Below are positions 1 to 7,312 of a stretch of 26,766 nt of DNA, piece after piece. The DNA lies in assembly GCA_002329125.1 (NCBI GenBank), contig DCXX01000041.1, positions 1 to 26,766 on the forward strand. The letters run 5' to 3'. The DNA comes from Fidelibacterota bacterium UBA2125 (lineage in GTDB: Bacteria > Fidelibacterota > Marinisomatia > Marinisomatales > S15-B10). The notes under the pieces are model-generated. The model searched no databases. It worked only from the letters and a program-made list of their open reading frames with translations, and was not told the DNA's origin. The position numbers were made by a program, and so were the translations under genes. The first letter of the stretch is position 1, and every line of letters starts with the position of its first letter.

Positions 1-27
1 GCGTTTTAGTTCATCAATGAAGTTCAT
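1..27 (-). CDS. Start of a gene cut by the left edge (first nine codons)
   Basis: An ATG at 27-25 on the minus strand opens a frame of nine codons (MNFIDELKR) that runs off the window. It lies downstream of comEC in the same direction, after a 171-base gap with promoter-like sequence, as a new transcription unit would. The N-terminus resembles the start of bacterial tyrosyl-tRNA synthetases (MNxIEELxWRG type), but nine residues cannot prove this. No Shine-Dalgarno is visible. The product is therefore left open. Confidence 0.35.
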
Positions 28-58
28 AGTAGATCAGAATCGATATGGTGCCAGTAAT

Positions 59-86
59 TAAATAGAATATATTTTGACAAAATCAA
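59..86 (-). promoter_or_regulatory. Possible promoter for the left-edge gene
   Basis: Read on the minus strand, TTGATT (86-81) is followed after 16 bases by TATTTA (64-59), in a very AT-rich stretch 32 bases upstream of the ATG at 27. The same -35 form, TTGATT, is seen before hutH. The -10 match is poor (3 of 6); TATATT at 71-66 is a better -10 but has no well-spaced -35. The rest of the 28-198 gap holds no gene that I can see. Confidence 0.25.
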
Positions 87-136
87 CTCTTCATTAGGCC
101 TGAACATAATACGATTTCGGAAAGATTAACTAACAT

Positions 137-166
137 ACGTTCGACGAGTCAAGTCATTTCGAACGT
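137..166. repeat. Inverted repeat downstream of comEC
   Basis: ACGTTCGA (137-144) and TCGAACGT (159-166) are perfect 8-base inverted copies around a 14-base loop. The repeat lies 33 bases beyond the comEC stop. No clear T-run follows on the minus strand, so it is not a typical intrinsic terminator. It may be an operator, a weak terminator or chance. Confidence 0.4.
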
Positions 167-198
167 TTGCGAACACGTAAAAGGTGCTGTTTAACCGG

Positions 199-2481
199 TT
201 ATCGCCAGTCATAGCGCCAGATGCGACGGCCGTTTGTTTTCAACCAAATAGCCCCCTCAACGTCGGTTCGTAGAATCTTCGCATCCGTCCTTTTCAGTCG
301 ATCAATCACTTCTGACGATGGGTGCTTGAACTTATTCTTCTCTCCCACAGAAACAACAGCAATATCAGGTGTGACAGCCTCAATTAGCGGTTGGGTTGAA
401 CTGGTGATTGAACCGTGGTGTCCCACCTTCAGGACGTTCACATCCAGCATATGTCTGTAAGCGAGAATCTCCTTGTCACCCTCCCGCTCAAGGTCGCCAA
501 CAAACAGGAAGGAGGTTTCGCCGTAAGTCATCTTCACCACAACACTGGCGTTATTAACATTCCTCTTAGTCACTGCCCATGCGGAATCGGGGTGAAGAAC
601 TGTAAAATGAACAGGTGAGAAATGATTGATGGAAAACCCGGCACCCGAACGTCGATAGGTGATGCCTCTTTCATCAATTTGAGAAACAATCCTTCCGTAA
701 AGCAAAGATTCATAACTGGTGAAAGTGTCCCAAACTTCATTCACGGAAAAAGCATCCATGACAGCGGACGCTCCGCCGATGTGATCTGCATGGGGGTGGG
801 ACATAATAAGGAGGTCGATCTTGCGGGTGCCGAGATGTTTCAATACCGGCACTACCACTTTCTCCCCAGCGTCTTTTGTAAATGCAAGGGGACCGGCATC
901 TATTAATATAGTCCTTGTACCTTCGTCAGTAGATATCCGAACCACAGCTCCGTCGCCCTGACCAACATCCATAAAGATGATATCTACAACCTTTCTCTCA
1001 AGCGCCCAGGACCAGACGAAAAGATTAGCAACAACCATTCCCGCCAGAGCCGCTTTATGCCAAAGCTCTTTCCGCATGAGCATGACAACAGTGATCACAA
1101 CAGCGCCGTATTGAAGTAGTTGAATTGGCTCAGGAGTTCCTACTTCAATAGATGAAAATGGAATCTTGGCAAACAGATTGGCAATGAGAAATATGATTTC
1201 GCTCATGAACCAGGCCGTCTGACCAAATGCCACCCCCACTACCGGAACCCATCCAAAAAAGAGAAGTGCAAAACCGATAGAGACAACCACACCTACCAAA
1301 GGGACTATCAAAACATTGGCGAAAATGCCCATAACGGGGATTCTCCCGAAGAAAGCCCAGATAAACGGTAAGGTACCGACCTGTGCGGATAAAGAGACAA
1401 GGAACAGTCCAGAGGCCCCTTTCAACAGGCCGTTATCAATATGAGAAGGCCTAAAACGTTCGGGCAATGATTGTTCGAAAAAACCGTAGAAAAAAAGAAT
1501 GGAGATAACAGCGGCAAAAGAAAGTTGAAAACCGAGATCGAAGAGGTAAAATGGATCGATAATGAGCAGAACTAAAGCAGCCATAGCAACAATATTCCAC
1601 AGGTTCCCATCCCGCTGGACAATCTTGGCCAGCAAATAGAGTGATGCCATGAGTGTGGCCCTCCAGACGCTAGGCTTCCCACCGGTCAATAGAGCGTAAA
1701 GAACGAGACAGAAAATAACCGCCCACTTCTGCCATCGGTATGGTAGGCGTACAATTTTTACCAGCGCCATAATAATAATGAGAACATACCCAACGTGAAG
1801 ACCAGAGACGGCAAGTACATGGATAACACCGGTATCAGCGAAATCTTGGCGGATTTCGTCAGGAATTTCTTCACGCAAGCCAACGATGAGGGCAGACATT
1901 AATGCACCGGCGTTGCCCCCGATATTCTCGCGAAAAAGATCTCGTACCACTTCACGAGACTTGGAAAAGAGAATATTCATGTTCCAACTGGAAGTAGCCT
2001 CGAACGTGGTAACTTCCGGATCGTACAGGCTTCCCCAAATATTTCGGCGATGATAGTAGCTCCTAAAATCGAATTCGCCGGGATTGCGTGGTCTTTTCAG
2101 TTCCCGAAACTGTCCTGAAACGGCCACCTTATCACCTACCGAAAAGCCTGGATGATTGTTGAAATAAACGTGGAACGCACCGTTACGGATTGAAAGAAGT
2201 ATCCTGACAGATTGTTCAAAGATACGCACCTCTGCCACTTCACCAATCAATTCCACCCGCTTATTATGAAGTGTCCCGAATACAGCTGCTTTCTCGCCTT
2301 GGATTAGTCCGGAAAAACCGATCCGCGCCATGCCACCCATAAGGAGTGCAACCACGAGTACTCTAGTAAAAACCTCCCGCTTTAATATCCAAAGAAGAAC
2401 AATGGAAACAATCAGCCCCATACCGGTAACCGTGAACGGTAGATTGAGAAGTTGCTGAAAAAGAATACCGCCGGCGAACAA
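199..2481 (-). CDS. comEC: ComEC/Rec2 DNA-uptake channel protein
   Basis: Integral membrane protein that carries single-stranded DNA across the inner membrane during natural transformation. It has the full three-part layout: an N-terminal soluble domain between membrane segments (about residues 60-160), the Competence membrane domain (about 190-490, with the GVIHVLAVSGLHVG stretch near 218-231), and a C-terminal metallo-beta-lactamase-like domain. The latter shows DVGQGDG (505-511) and HPHADH (562-567), so the metal-binding motif is intact. Length is normal for the family. The coordinates use TTG at 2481, the first conventional start codon. However, the frame stays open upstream to about 2541, and the extra residues (QRAPLVPAVLL) look like a true ComEC N-terminus. 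The real start is probably further upstream, perhaps CTG at 2532, just after the stop of the preceding gene. It is last in the nadE run. Competence itself is inferred, as no other com genes are in view. Confidence 0.93.
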   Translation of the reverse strand: MFAGGILFQQLLNLPFTVTGMGLIVSIVLLWILKREVFTRVLVVALLMGGMARIGFSGLIQGEKAAVFGTLHNKRVELIGEVAEVRIFEQSVRILLSIRNGAFHVYFNNHPGFSVGDKVAVSGQFRELKRPRNPGEFDFRSYYHRRNIWGSLYDPEVTTFEATSSWNMNILFSKSREVVRDLFRENIGGNAGALMSALIVGLREEIPDEIRQDFADTGVIHVLAVSGLHVGYVLIIIMALVKIVRLPYRWQKWAVIFCLVLYALLTGGKPSVWRATLMASLYLLAKIVQRDGNLWNIVAMAALVLLIIDPFYLFDLGFQLSFAAVISILFFYGFFEQSLPERFRPSHIDNGLLKGASGLFLVSLSAQVGTLPFIWAFFGRIPVMGIFANVLIVPLVGVVVSIGFALLFFGWVPVVGVAFGQTAWFMSEIIFLIANLFAKIPFSSIEVGTPEPIQLLQYGAVVITVVMLMRKELWHKAALAGMVVANLFVWSWALERKVVDIIFMDVGQGDGAVVRISTDEGTRTILIDAGPLAFTKDAGEKVVVPVLKHLGTRKIDLLIMSHPHADHIGGASAVMDAFSVNEVWDTFTSYESLLYGRIVSQIDERGITYRRSGAGFSINHFSPVHFTVLHPDSAWAVTKRNVNNASVVVKMTYGETSFLFVGDLEREGDKEILAYRHMLDVNVLKVGHHGSITSSTQPLIEAVTPDIAVVSVGEKNKFKHPSSEVIDRLKRTDAKILRTDVEGAIWLKTNGRRIWRYDWR

Positions 2482-2533
2482 AAGTACTGCCGGTACAAGG
2501 GGCGCCCTCTGAAAGAACGTGGGCGGTGTCAGA

Positions 2534-2974
2534 TTATCTTCCCTTCAAAACCCTCTTCTGCTCCCTTAGTAGAAGGGTATTGGCCCGCTGCTCCTTTCCC
2601 CCGTGGTGCAGCATAAGAATATAAATGGCCGTTTCAAGTTTAATATGACTGTTATCACTATTCTCAAAGAGGACATCGATCATTCGGGCAATTTCAGCGT
2701 AGTCCGGCATGGGATCGGTGAAAAACTCCGATATCCGTTTCGCTGAATTTTCATGTGAAAAGGGAGGTGACCAGTACTTATCCTGACTCCGCATTCGCGC
2801 CGCTTCCTGTCCTAGTATTTTTAGGCCCCGGGCAAGTCCAGTGTAGTACCCTTGAACAAATGCAACTTTTTTGTCGTCTTCCAGGTCCGACCAGAAACTG
2901 TAATCGGCACCATCCTGAGCTGAAACAGGAAGAATTAATCCTCCAAATAAAACAAATAGAATAAATCTTTTCAA
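2534..2974 (-). CDS. Small secreted protein of unknown function
   Basis: 146 residues from TTG at 2974. I chose this start because it gives a clean signal peptide: MKR, then a hydrophobic stretch (residues 4-17), ending in VSA before QDG (cleavage after about residue 19). Starting further upstream would overlap nadE and bury the signal. The mature part is polar and mostly helical by eye, with FVQGYYTGLARG (39-50) and a second helical part (about 76-120) rich in Ile, Leu and Glu. There are no cysteines or recognised catalytic motifs. The helix pair with a GY..G motif loosely recalls secreted Rap1a/Tai-type folds, but I would not assign it. It sits 28 bases after nadE and directly abuts comEC, so it is probably cotranscribed with them. 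Destination: periplasm or outside. Confidence 0.75.
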   Translation of the reverse strand: MKRFILFVLFGGLILPVSAQDGADYSFWSDLEDDKKVAFVQGYYTGLARGLKILGQEAARMRSQDKYWSPPFSHENSAKRISEFFTDPMPDYAEIARMIDVLFENSDNSHIKLETAIYILMLHHGGKEQRANTLLLREQKRVLKGR

Positions 2975-3002
2975 AAGAAAATGATTTGCATGTAAAGTTA
3001 TT

Positions 3003-4616
3003 TCAAATCTCCATAAACCTATTAACAATAGGATATCTGCGCCCCATACCAAAAGCTTTGGAGGTGACGCGTAATCCCGGAGCTGCTTGTCGCCGCTTGA
3101 ACTCTGATCGATGAACCAAACGGTTTACATCTCTTACCAGTTTAGCATCATATCCAAGTTTTACCAATTCAGCTTTTGTTCTGTGATTTTCTACAATCTC
3201 TTCCACCAATGGACTCACCACTTCGTAATCAAATGGATCCACCTGATCTTCAGCCAGTTCAGCAGATGGCTTTTTTGTCAAGGTGCTAGTCGGGATAATC
3301 TCTTTGCCCCGATCCTGATTATACCATTTGCACATAGCATACACATCCATTTTATTGAGATCGCTGATGGCCGCCAGCCCACCGCTCATATCGCCATAGA
3401 GAGTACAGTAACCTAAAGCCAGCTCCGTTTTGTTGCCTGTAGAGATAACGAGATATCCCATTTTATTTGCAAAAGCCATAAGAAAATTTCCTCTTATGCG
3501 GGCCTGAATATTCTCCTCTGTGATATCCCTAGCCATTCCATCAAACTGTGAATCAAATGTTGTTTCATATACAGACGCCAGTTCACCGATAGCGAGGACT
3601 CGATATTCCACACCCAGATTTTCGGCAAGTTCCTTGGCATCATCCTTACTGTGTTGAGTGCTGAATCGGGACGGCATAGAAACACAAAGTACATTTTCTT
3701 CACCAAGGGCTTCTTTTGCCAGACAGGCCGTCAGAGCTGAATCGATGCCACCGCTAAGCCCAATGACGCATCTGGAATGTCCTGTTTTACGAAAGTAATC
3801 ACTGATACCCAATGTTAATGCCGAAAAGAGTTCTTCTTCCCGAGGAAGGTTGTCATGTCCAATCTCTTCGTCCGAATCGAGATCTACTATCACCATCTCT
3901 TCTTTGAAAGAAGTGGCAGCAGCAATCCGTTTTCCATTAGCTGAATAAGCTATAGAGTTTCCGTCAAATATCAATTCATCCTGCCCGCCCACGAGATTGC
4001 AATATAGAAAAGGAACCCTGCACCTATCCACATGCCTTTTAATAAGTCTATCCCGCTCACAAAATTTCCCCTCGCTGAAAGGAGATGCAGATACGTTAAG
4101 AATCATATCGGCGCCTGCGTTAACCAGTTCATCAGTAACTTTGTAGGTATAATCTTCATCCCACATATCTTCACAAATTTCAACACCGAGAAAAATTGTT
4201 TTCTTGCCAATCTTTGCTTTCAAGGGAGACCGATTTTCTCCTGCGGTAAAATATCTATCTTCATCAAAAACATCATATGTGGGTAGAAGCACTTTATCAT
4301 ATCTACCAGATATCTCTCCGTTCTGCAGTAGCGCAGCACTGTTATAAAGATTATTTCCGTTTGGTTGAACATAGCCGACCACCAGGGGAACATCGTCAAC
4401 AACAGATGTTAGTGCCTCCAGTTCTTGGACATTTCGCTCCACGAACGATTGTTCCAATAGGAGGTCTTGGGGCGGATATCCGGTAATTGCCAATTCTGGA
4501 AAAACAGCAATATCGGCATTCGCATTAACAGAATTATTATAGAATGAAAGAATTTTCTTACAATTATTCTCGAAATCTCCTACAGTGGCATTGATCTGGC
4601 ACAGAGCTATTTTCAT
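3003..4616 (-). CDS. nadE: Glutamine-dependent NAD+ synthetase
   Basis: Cytosolic enzyme of the last step of NAD synthesis: deamido-NAD, ATP and glutamine give NAD, AMP, diphosphate and glutamate. It is a two-domain protein of the usual length for the bacterial glutamine-using form (537 residues). The N-terminal nitrilase-type glutaminase domain (1 to about 250) carries the triad Glu41 (FPELA), Lys108 (RYDK) and Cys148 (EICED). The C-terminal synthetase domain (about 265-537) has the ATP-pyrophosphatase loop SGGIDS (288-293) and the STGNKTELALGY motif. ATG at 4616 fits the family N-terminus (MKIALCQIN). It lies 21 bases after acyP and 28 bases before the small secreted protein. Nothing is missing. 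Confidence 0.97.
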   Translation of the reverse strand: MKIALCQINATVGDFENNCKKILSFYNNSVNANADIAVFPELAITGYPPQDLLLEQSFVERNVQELEALTSVVDDVPLVVGYVQPNGNNLYNSAALLQNGEISGRYDKVLLPTYDVFDEDRYFTAGENRSPLKAKIGKKTIFLGVEICEDMWDEDYTYKVTDELVNAGADMILNVSASPFSEGKFCERDRLIKRHVDRCRVPFLYCNLVGGQDELIFDGNSIAYSANGKRIAAATSFKEEMVIVDLDSDEEIGHDNLPREEELFSALTLGISDYFRKTGHSRCVIGLSGGIDSALTACLAKEALGEENVLCVSMPSRFSTQHSKDDAKELAENLGVEYRVLAIGELASVYETTFDSQFDGMARDITEENIQARIRGNFLMAFANKMGYLVISTGNKTELALGYCTLYGDMSGGLAAISDLNKMDVYAMCKWYNQDRGKEIIPTSTLTKKPSAELAEDQVDPFDYEVVSPLVEEIVENHRTKAELVKLGYDAKLVRDVNRLVHRSEFKRRQAAPGLRVTSKAFGMGRRYPIVNRFMEI

Positions 4617-4637
4617 GAATACAATTAAAGCTATACT

Positions 4638-4928
4638 TTAATATCGAACCTCAAAATTTCTGAATTTATTTTCAAAACCAGTCCATTTTACATTCACATC
4701 TTTCACCTGGGCCATACTGGGCCCCTCCTTCAATTCTTTTATCAATTTTTCAATTCTGTCTTTTCTCCCTTCGGCCTCAAGAAAAACGGAACCGTCTCTC
4801 TGATTCCTGACCCATCCGCCAATACCAAAATCTTCAGCCCAGTGCTGAACAAAATAGCGGTAACCGACCCTCTGCACCCGGCCTGTCACTTTGATTTTTA
4901 CACTCACTGATTTTTTTTCATCATTCAT
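4638..4928 (-). CDS. acyP: Acylphosphatase
   Basis: Small cytosolic enzyme (96 residues) that hydrolyses acyl phosphates such as acetyl phosphate or carbamoyl phosphate. The family signature is visible: GRVQRVGYR (16-24), with Arg24 as the phosphate-binding arginine, and GGWVRNQRDGSV (37-48), with Asn42 as the catalytic asparagine. One departure is Arg20, where the signature normally has Gly (VQGVG). A short charged extension (MNDEKKSVS) precedes the first strand. The start codon overlaps the stop of the LOG-family gene by four bases (ATGA), so the two are probably translationally coupled. Its physiological substrate is unknown, as for most bacterial members. Confidence 0.93.
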   Translation of the reverse strand: MNDEKKSVSVKIKVTGRVQRVGYRYFVQHWAEDFGIGGWVRNQRDGSVFLEAEGRKDRIEKLIKELKEGPSMAQVKDVNVKWTGFENKFRNFEVRY

Positions 4929-5377
4929 GTGATCTCCAATATTTTATGAACAGCTCCTTCAGGTGTTTGAGCCTCATTTACACCTTTAATGTCCCAAGAA
5001 CCCAATGTAACCACAGGTTTATTCTGAGCCAGCGTGTGGGCAATTTCTGACAGAGTCCCATAAGCGCCGGCAATAGCGATTGCACCATGGACAGAATTGG
5101 CGATCATAACATTTCGGCCCTGACCGGCTCCAGTTGCAACGGGAACAGTAACATACCTGTTAATACCAGACGCATCCTGCGTGGGCAATATACCCACTAC
5201 CGTACCACCAGCTTCACTTGTTCCTTTACAGACTGCTTTCATCACACCTGATCTTCCGCCGCAGTAGACCAAAGCTCCTTTTTCGGCCAAAAGCTTTCCT
5301 ACCATTTCAGCAGCTTCAGCTGTTTGGGCTGTACATTCCGATCCACCAAAAACAGCTATACGCTTCTTCTCAGTCAT
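4925..5377 (-). CDS. LOG-family (TIGR00725-type) nucleotide-binding protein
   Basis: 150-residue Rossmann-like protein of the group that includes LOG/lysine-decarboxylase-like proteins. Visible features are IAVFGGSE (8-15), YCGGRSGVMKAV (38-49), GRNVMIA (87-93) and IAGAYGTLSEIA (102-113), the last being the degenerate PGGxGTxxE motif typical of the TIGR00725 subgroup. Classical LOG proteins cleave nucleoside 5'-monophosphates to base and ribose 5-phosphate. Whether this subgroup does so is not established. I chose ATG at 5377; GTG at 5401 would add eight residues (MIWIENEY) with no likeness to the family. It overlaps acyP by four bases and lies two genes before nadE, so a role in nucleotide metabolism is possible but inferred. 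Confidence 0.82.
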   Translation of the reverse strand: MTEKKRIAVFGGSECTAQTAEAAEMVGKLLAEKGALVYCGGRSGVMKAVCKGTSEAGGTVVGILPTQDASGINRYVTVPVATGAGQGRNVMIANSVHGAIAIAGAYGTLSEIAHTLAQNKPVVTLGSWDIKGVNEAQTPEGAVHKILEIT

Positions 5378-5432
5378 ATATTCATTCTCTATCCAAATCA
5401 CTCAATCATATAATCGCCTAATTCGTGATGCT

Positions 5433-6743
5433 TCACGGTTCAAGCCTGTAGATCATTCTCGGGAAGGGAATTGCCTCTCTCAAATGTGTAATCCCGCAAA
5501 TCCAGGACACCGTCCGCTCAACACCAAGGCCAAAACCCGAATGGGGAACAGTACCGTATTTTCTTAGGTCCAGGTACCATTGAAAAGCATCCTCCGGTAG
5601 TTTATGTTCATTAATTCGCTTTACCAGTGTGTCATGGTCATGTTCACGTTCACCACCTCCTATTACTTCACCGTAACCCTCAGGTGCTAATATATCCATC
5701 CCAAGAGCAAGCTTTTCATTTTCAGGATCCCTTTTCATATAAAATGCTTTAATGGCAGCCGGAAAACGGTGGACGATGACAGGTCCATCGAAATGTTCTG
5801 ATATAACTGTCTCATCTCCACCCCCGAAATCGCCGCCCCACTCAAATTTTTCCCCTTTAGTATTTAAAATATCAACAGCTTCTGTGTAGCTAATTCTGGG
5901 GAATGGCGACTTGATCTTTTCCAACTGGGAAGTGTCTCTCTCCAGCACTTCCAACTGCTCCTGGCAATTATTCAATGCCCATTCCGCAATATGGCAAATC
6001 AATCCTTCACCCCAGCCCATATTTTCATCCAGATCACAGTAGGCGATTTCCGGCTCCACCATCCAGAATTCCGTTAAATGACGCCGTGTTTTCGACTTCT
6101 CCGCCCGGAAGGTTGGGCCAAAACAGTAAACCTTTCCAAAGGACATGATGTTTGCTTCATTGTACAATTGACCGCTTTGAGCCAGAAATGCCTTTTGACC
6201 AAAATATTCAGTCTCAAACAATGTAGTGGTTCCTTCACAAGCGTTTGCTGTAAAAATAGGTGTATCAAGATTCACAAAGCCGTTACTATCGAAATAATCT
6301 CGTATGGCCCTTACCGTCTCAGCTCGCACTTTCAGGACAGCATTCTGTTTCCTTGAGCGAAGCCAGAGATGCCGGTTATCCATAAGAAAAGCAGTACCGT
6401 GTTCCTTCTTGGTGATAGGATATTCTTCCGCAATCTGATGCACTTTGATGTTGCTCACGTCCAGTTCATAACCACCGATACTTCTTTTATCTTTTTTCAC
6501 CAGTCCCGCCATGGAAACTGACGACTCCTGTGTAAGTGCTGGTTCCAAATCAAAAACTTCATTGGGAACATTCTCTTGAGCTACCACTCCCTGAGTGTAA
6601 CCCGTACCATCTCTCAAAATCAGGAACCATATCTTCCCACTGGACCGCTTATTGTAGACCCATCCGTTAAGGATCACCTCTTTTCCCACATGATCAGCCA
6701 GATCAGCTATATATGTTTTTCCCACAGTTTGTTCCTTTACCAC
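5433..6743 (-). CDS. asnS: Asparaginyl-tRNA synthetase
   Basis: Class IIb aminoacyl-tRNA synthetase that charges tRNA-Asn (436 residues, normal length). The N-terminal OB-fold anticodon-binding domain (about 10-105, LNGWVYNKRSSGKIWFLILRD region) precedes the catalytic core. Motif 2 is at 212-230 (FRAEKS...RRHLTEFWMVEPE). Motif 3 is GFGLGVERTVSWICG (403-417), and the protein ends in the usual PFPRMIYRLEP. EFWMVEPE and GGGEREHD favour AsnRS over AspRS. The GTG start at 6743 overlaps the lptE stop by seven bases; a second GTG six codons in is also possible. No Shine-Dalgarno is seen, so translation may depend on coupling to lptE. It is last in the galE-activator-lptE-asnS run. Confidence 0.95.
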   Translation of the reverse strand: MVKEQTVGKTYIADLADHVGKEVILNGWVYNKRSSGKIWFLILRDGTGYTQGVVAQENVPNEVFDLEPALTQESSVSMAGLVKKDKRSIGGYELDVSNIKVHQIAEEYPITKKEHGTAFLMDNRHLWLRSRKQNAVLKVRAETVRAIRDYFDSNGFVNLDTPIFTANACEGTTTLFETEYFGQKAFLAQSGQLYNEANIMSFGKVYCFGPTFRAEKSKTRRHLTEFWMVEPEIAYCDLDENMGWGEGLICHIAEWALNNCQEQLEVLERDTSQLEKIKSPFPRISYTEAVDILNTKGEKFEWGGDFGGGDETVISEHFDGPVIVHRFPAAIKAFYMKRDPENEKLALGMDILAPEGYGEVIGGGEREHDHDTLVKRINEHKLPEDAFQWYLDLRKYGTVPHSGFGLGVERTVSWICGITHLREAIPFPRMIYRLEP

Positions 6744-7312
6744 GTTGAGACTATATCATTAATAATACTTTCGGATATTTTTGTAACAGCAGCCTTCATA
6801 GCCAGTTCTCGAGCATCTCCCGATTCATCTGGATCATCACTGTCCACCTTACCGTCACCATCATTGTCAATTCCGTCCGACGCTACATCTGCCGTCAGGC
6901 TATAAGCACCCCAGTTTGTGTAATTTTTTGTGATAAGCACTTTCTCCTCACGAACATCAAACCACTCTACGCTTATTCCTACACTGTAGCGATACTCGAG
7001 CACTTCTTCCATTTCAGAGTAGGTGTATGGCTTATCTTCAACTTTCTTTATACTTCCTCTGAGAATTGAATCACCCTGGTCACTGATCTTCAAGATATTC
7101 TCCTCAAGAAAGACATTTGTCACCTCATCGGTTACCGCCTCAGCAATGCCAAATTCAGCTGTTTCATTCGCAAACAGGGGTATGGAAATACTCTTAATAT
7201 GAGGCGGGATGGAACCAGAAAAGGAGTAGATGCCACAGCCGGAGAAAACCCATAAATATATCGACATTATGCTGGCACGGATAAAACGACTCAATTTCAG
7301 TTTATTATGCAT
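6737..7312 (-). CDS. lptE: LptE-type LPS-assembly lipoprotein with an Asp-rich insert
   Basis: Outer-membrane lipoprotein (191 residues) thought to plug and support the LptD channel that places LPS in the outer leaflet. A lipobox FSGC ends at Cys26, after a hydrophobic signal stretch. The following GIYSFSG...PPHIKSISIPLF (27-47) is the FCB-type LptE opening. It continues with EAVTDEVTNVF, the strand region GISVEWFDV and a C-terminal helix (about 167-188). Between the last strand and this helix lies an aspartate-rich loop, residues 146-163 (DGIDNDGDGKVDSDDPDE), resembling MopE or thrombospondin type 3 calcium loops. I do not know this from ordinary LptE. The start overlaps the stop of the sigma-54 activator by eight bases, and its end overlaps asnS by seven. 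The pairing with the activator is a familiar FCB arrangement. Confidence 0.85.
   Translation of the reverse strand: MHNKLKLSRFIRASIMSIYLWVFSGCGIYSFSGSIPPHIKSISIPLFANETAEFGIAEAVTDEVTNVFLEENILKISDQGDSILRGSIKKVEDKPYTYSEMEEVLEYRYSVGISVEWFDVREEKVLITKNYTNWGAYSLTADVASDGIDNDGDGKVDSDDPDESGDARELAMKAAVTKISESIINDIVSTW

Noticed and set aside
40..53. TGGCAC on the minus strand as a sigma-54 -24 element
   Set aside because: No GC dinucleotide or TTGC at the -12 distance, so it does not fit a sigma-54 promoter.
17..61. Plus-strand ATG ORF of 14 codons at the left edge
   Set aside because: Very short, with no ribosome site; antisense to the edge gene start.
5424..5437. Five-pair dyad CGTGA-TGCT-TCACG at the asnS stop
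   Set aside because: Too short and without a T-run; partly coding; not supported as a terminator.
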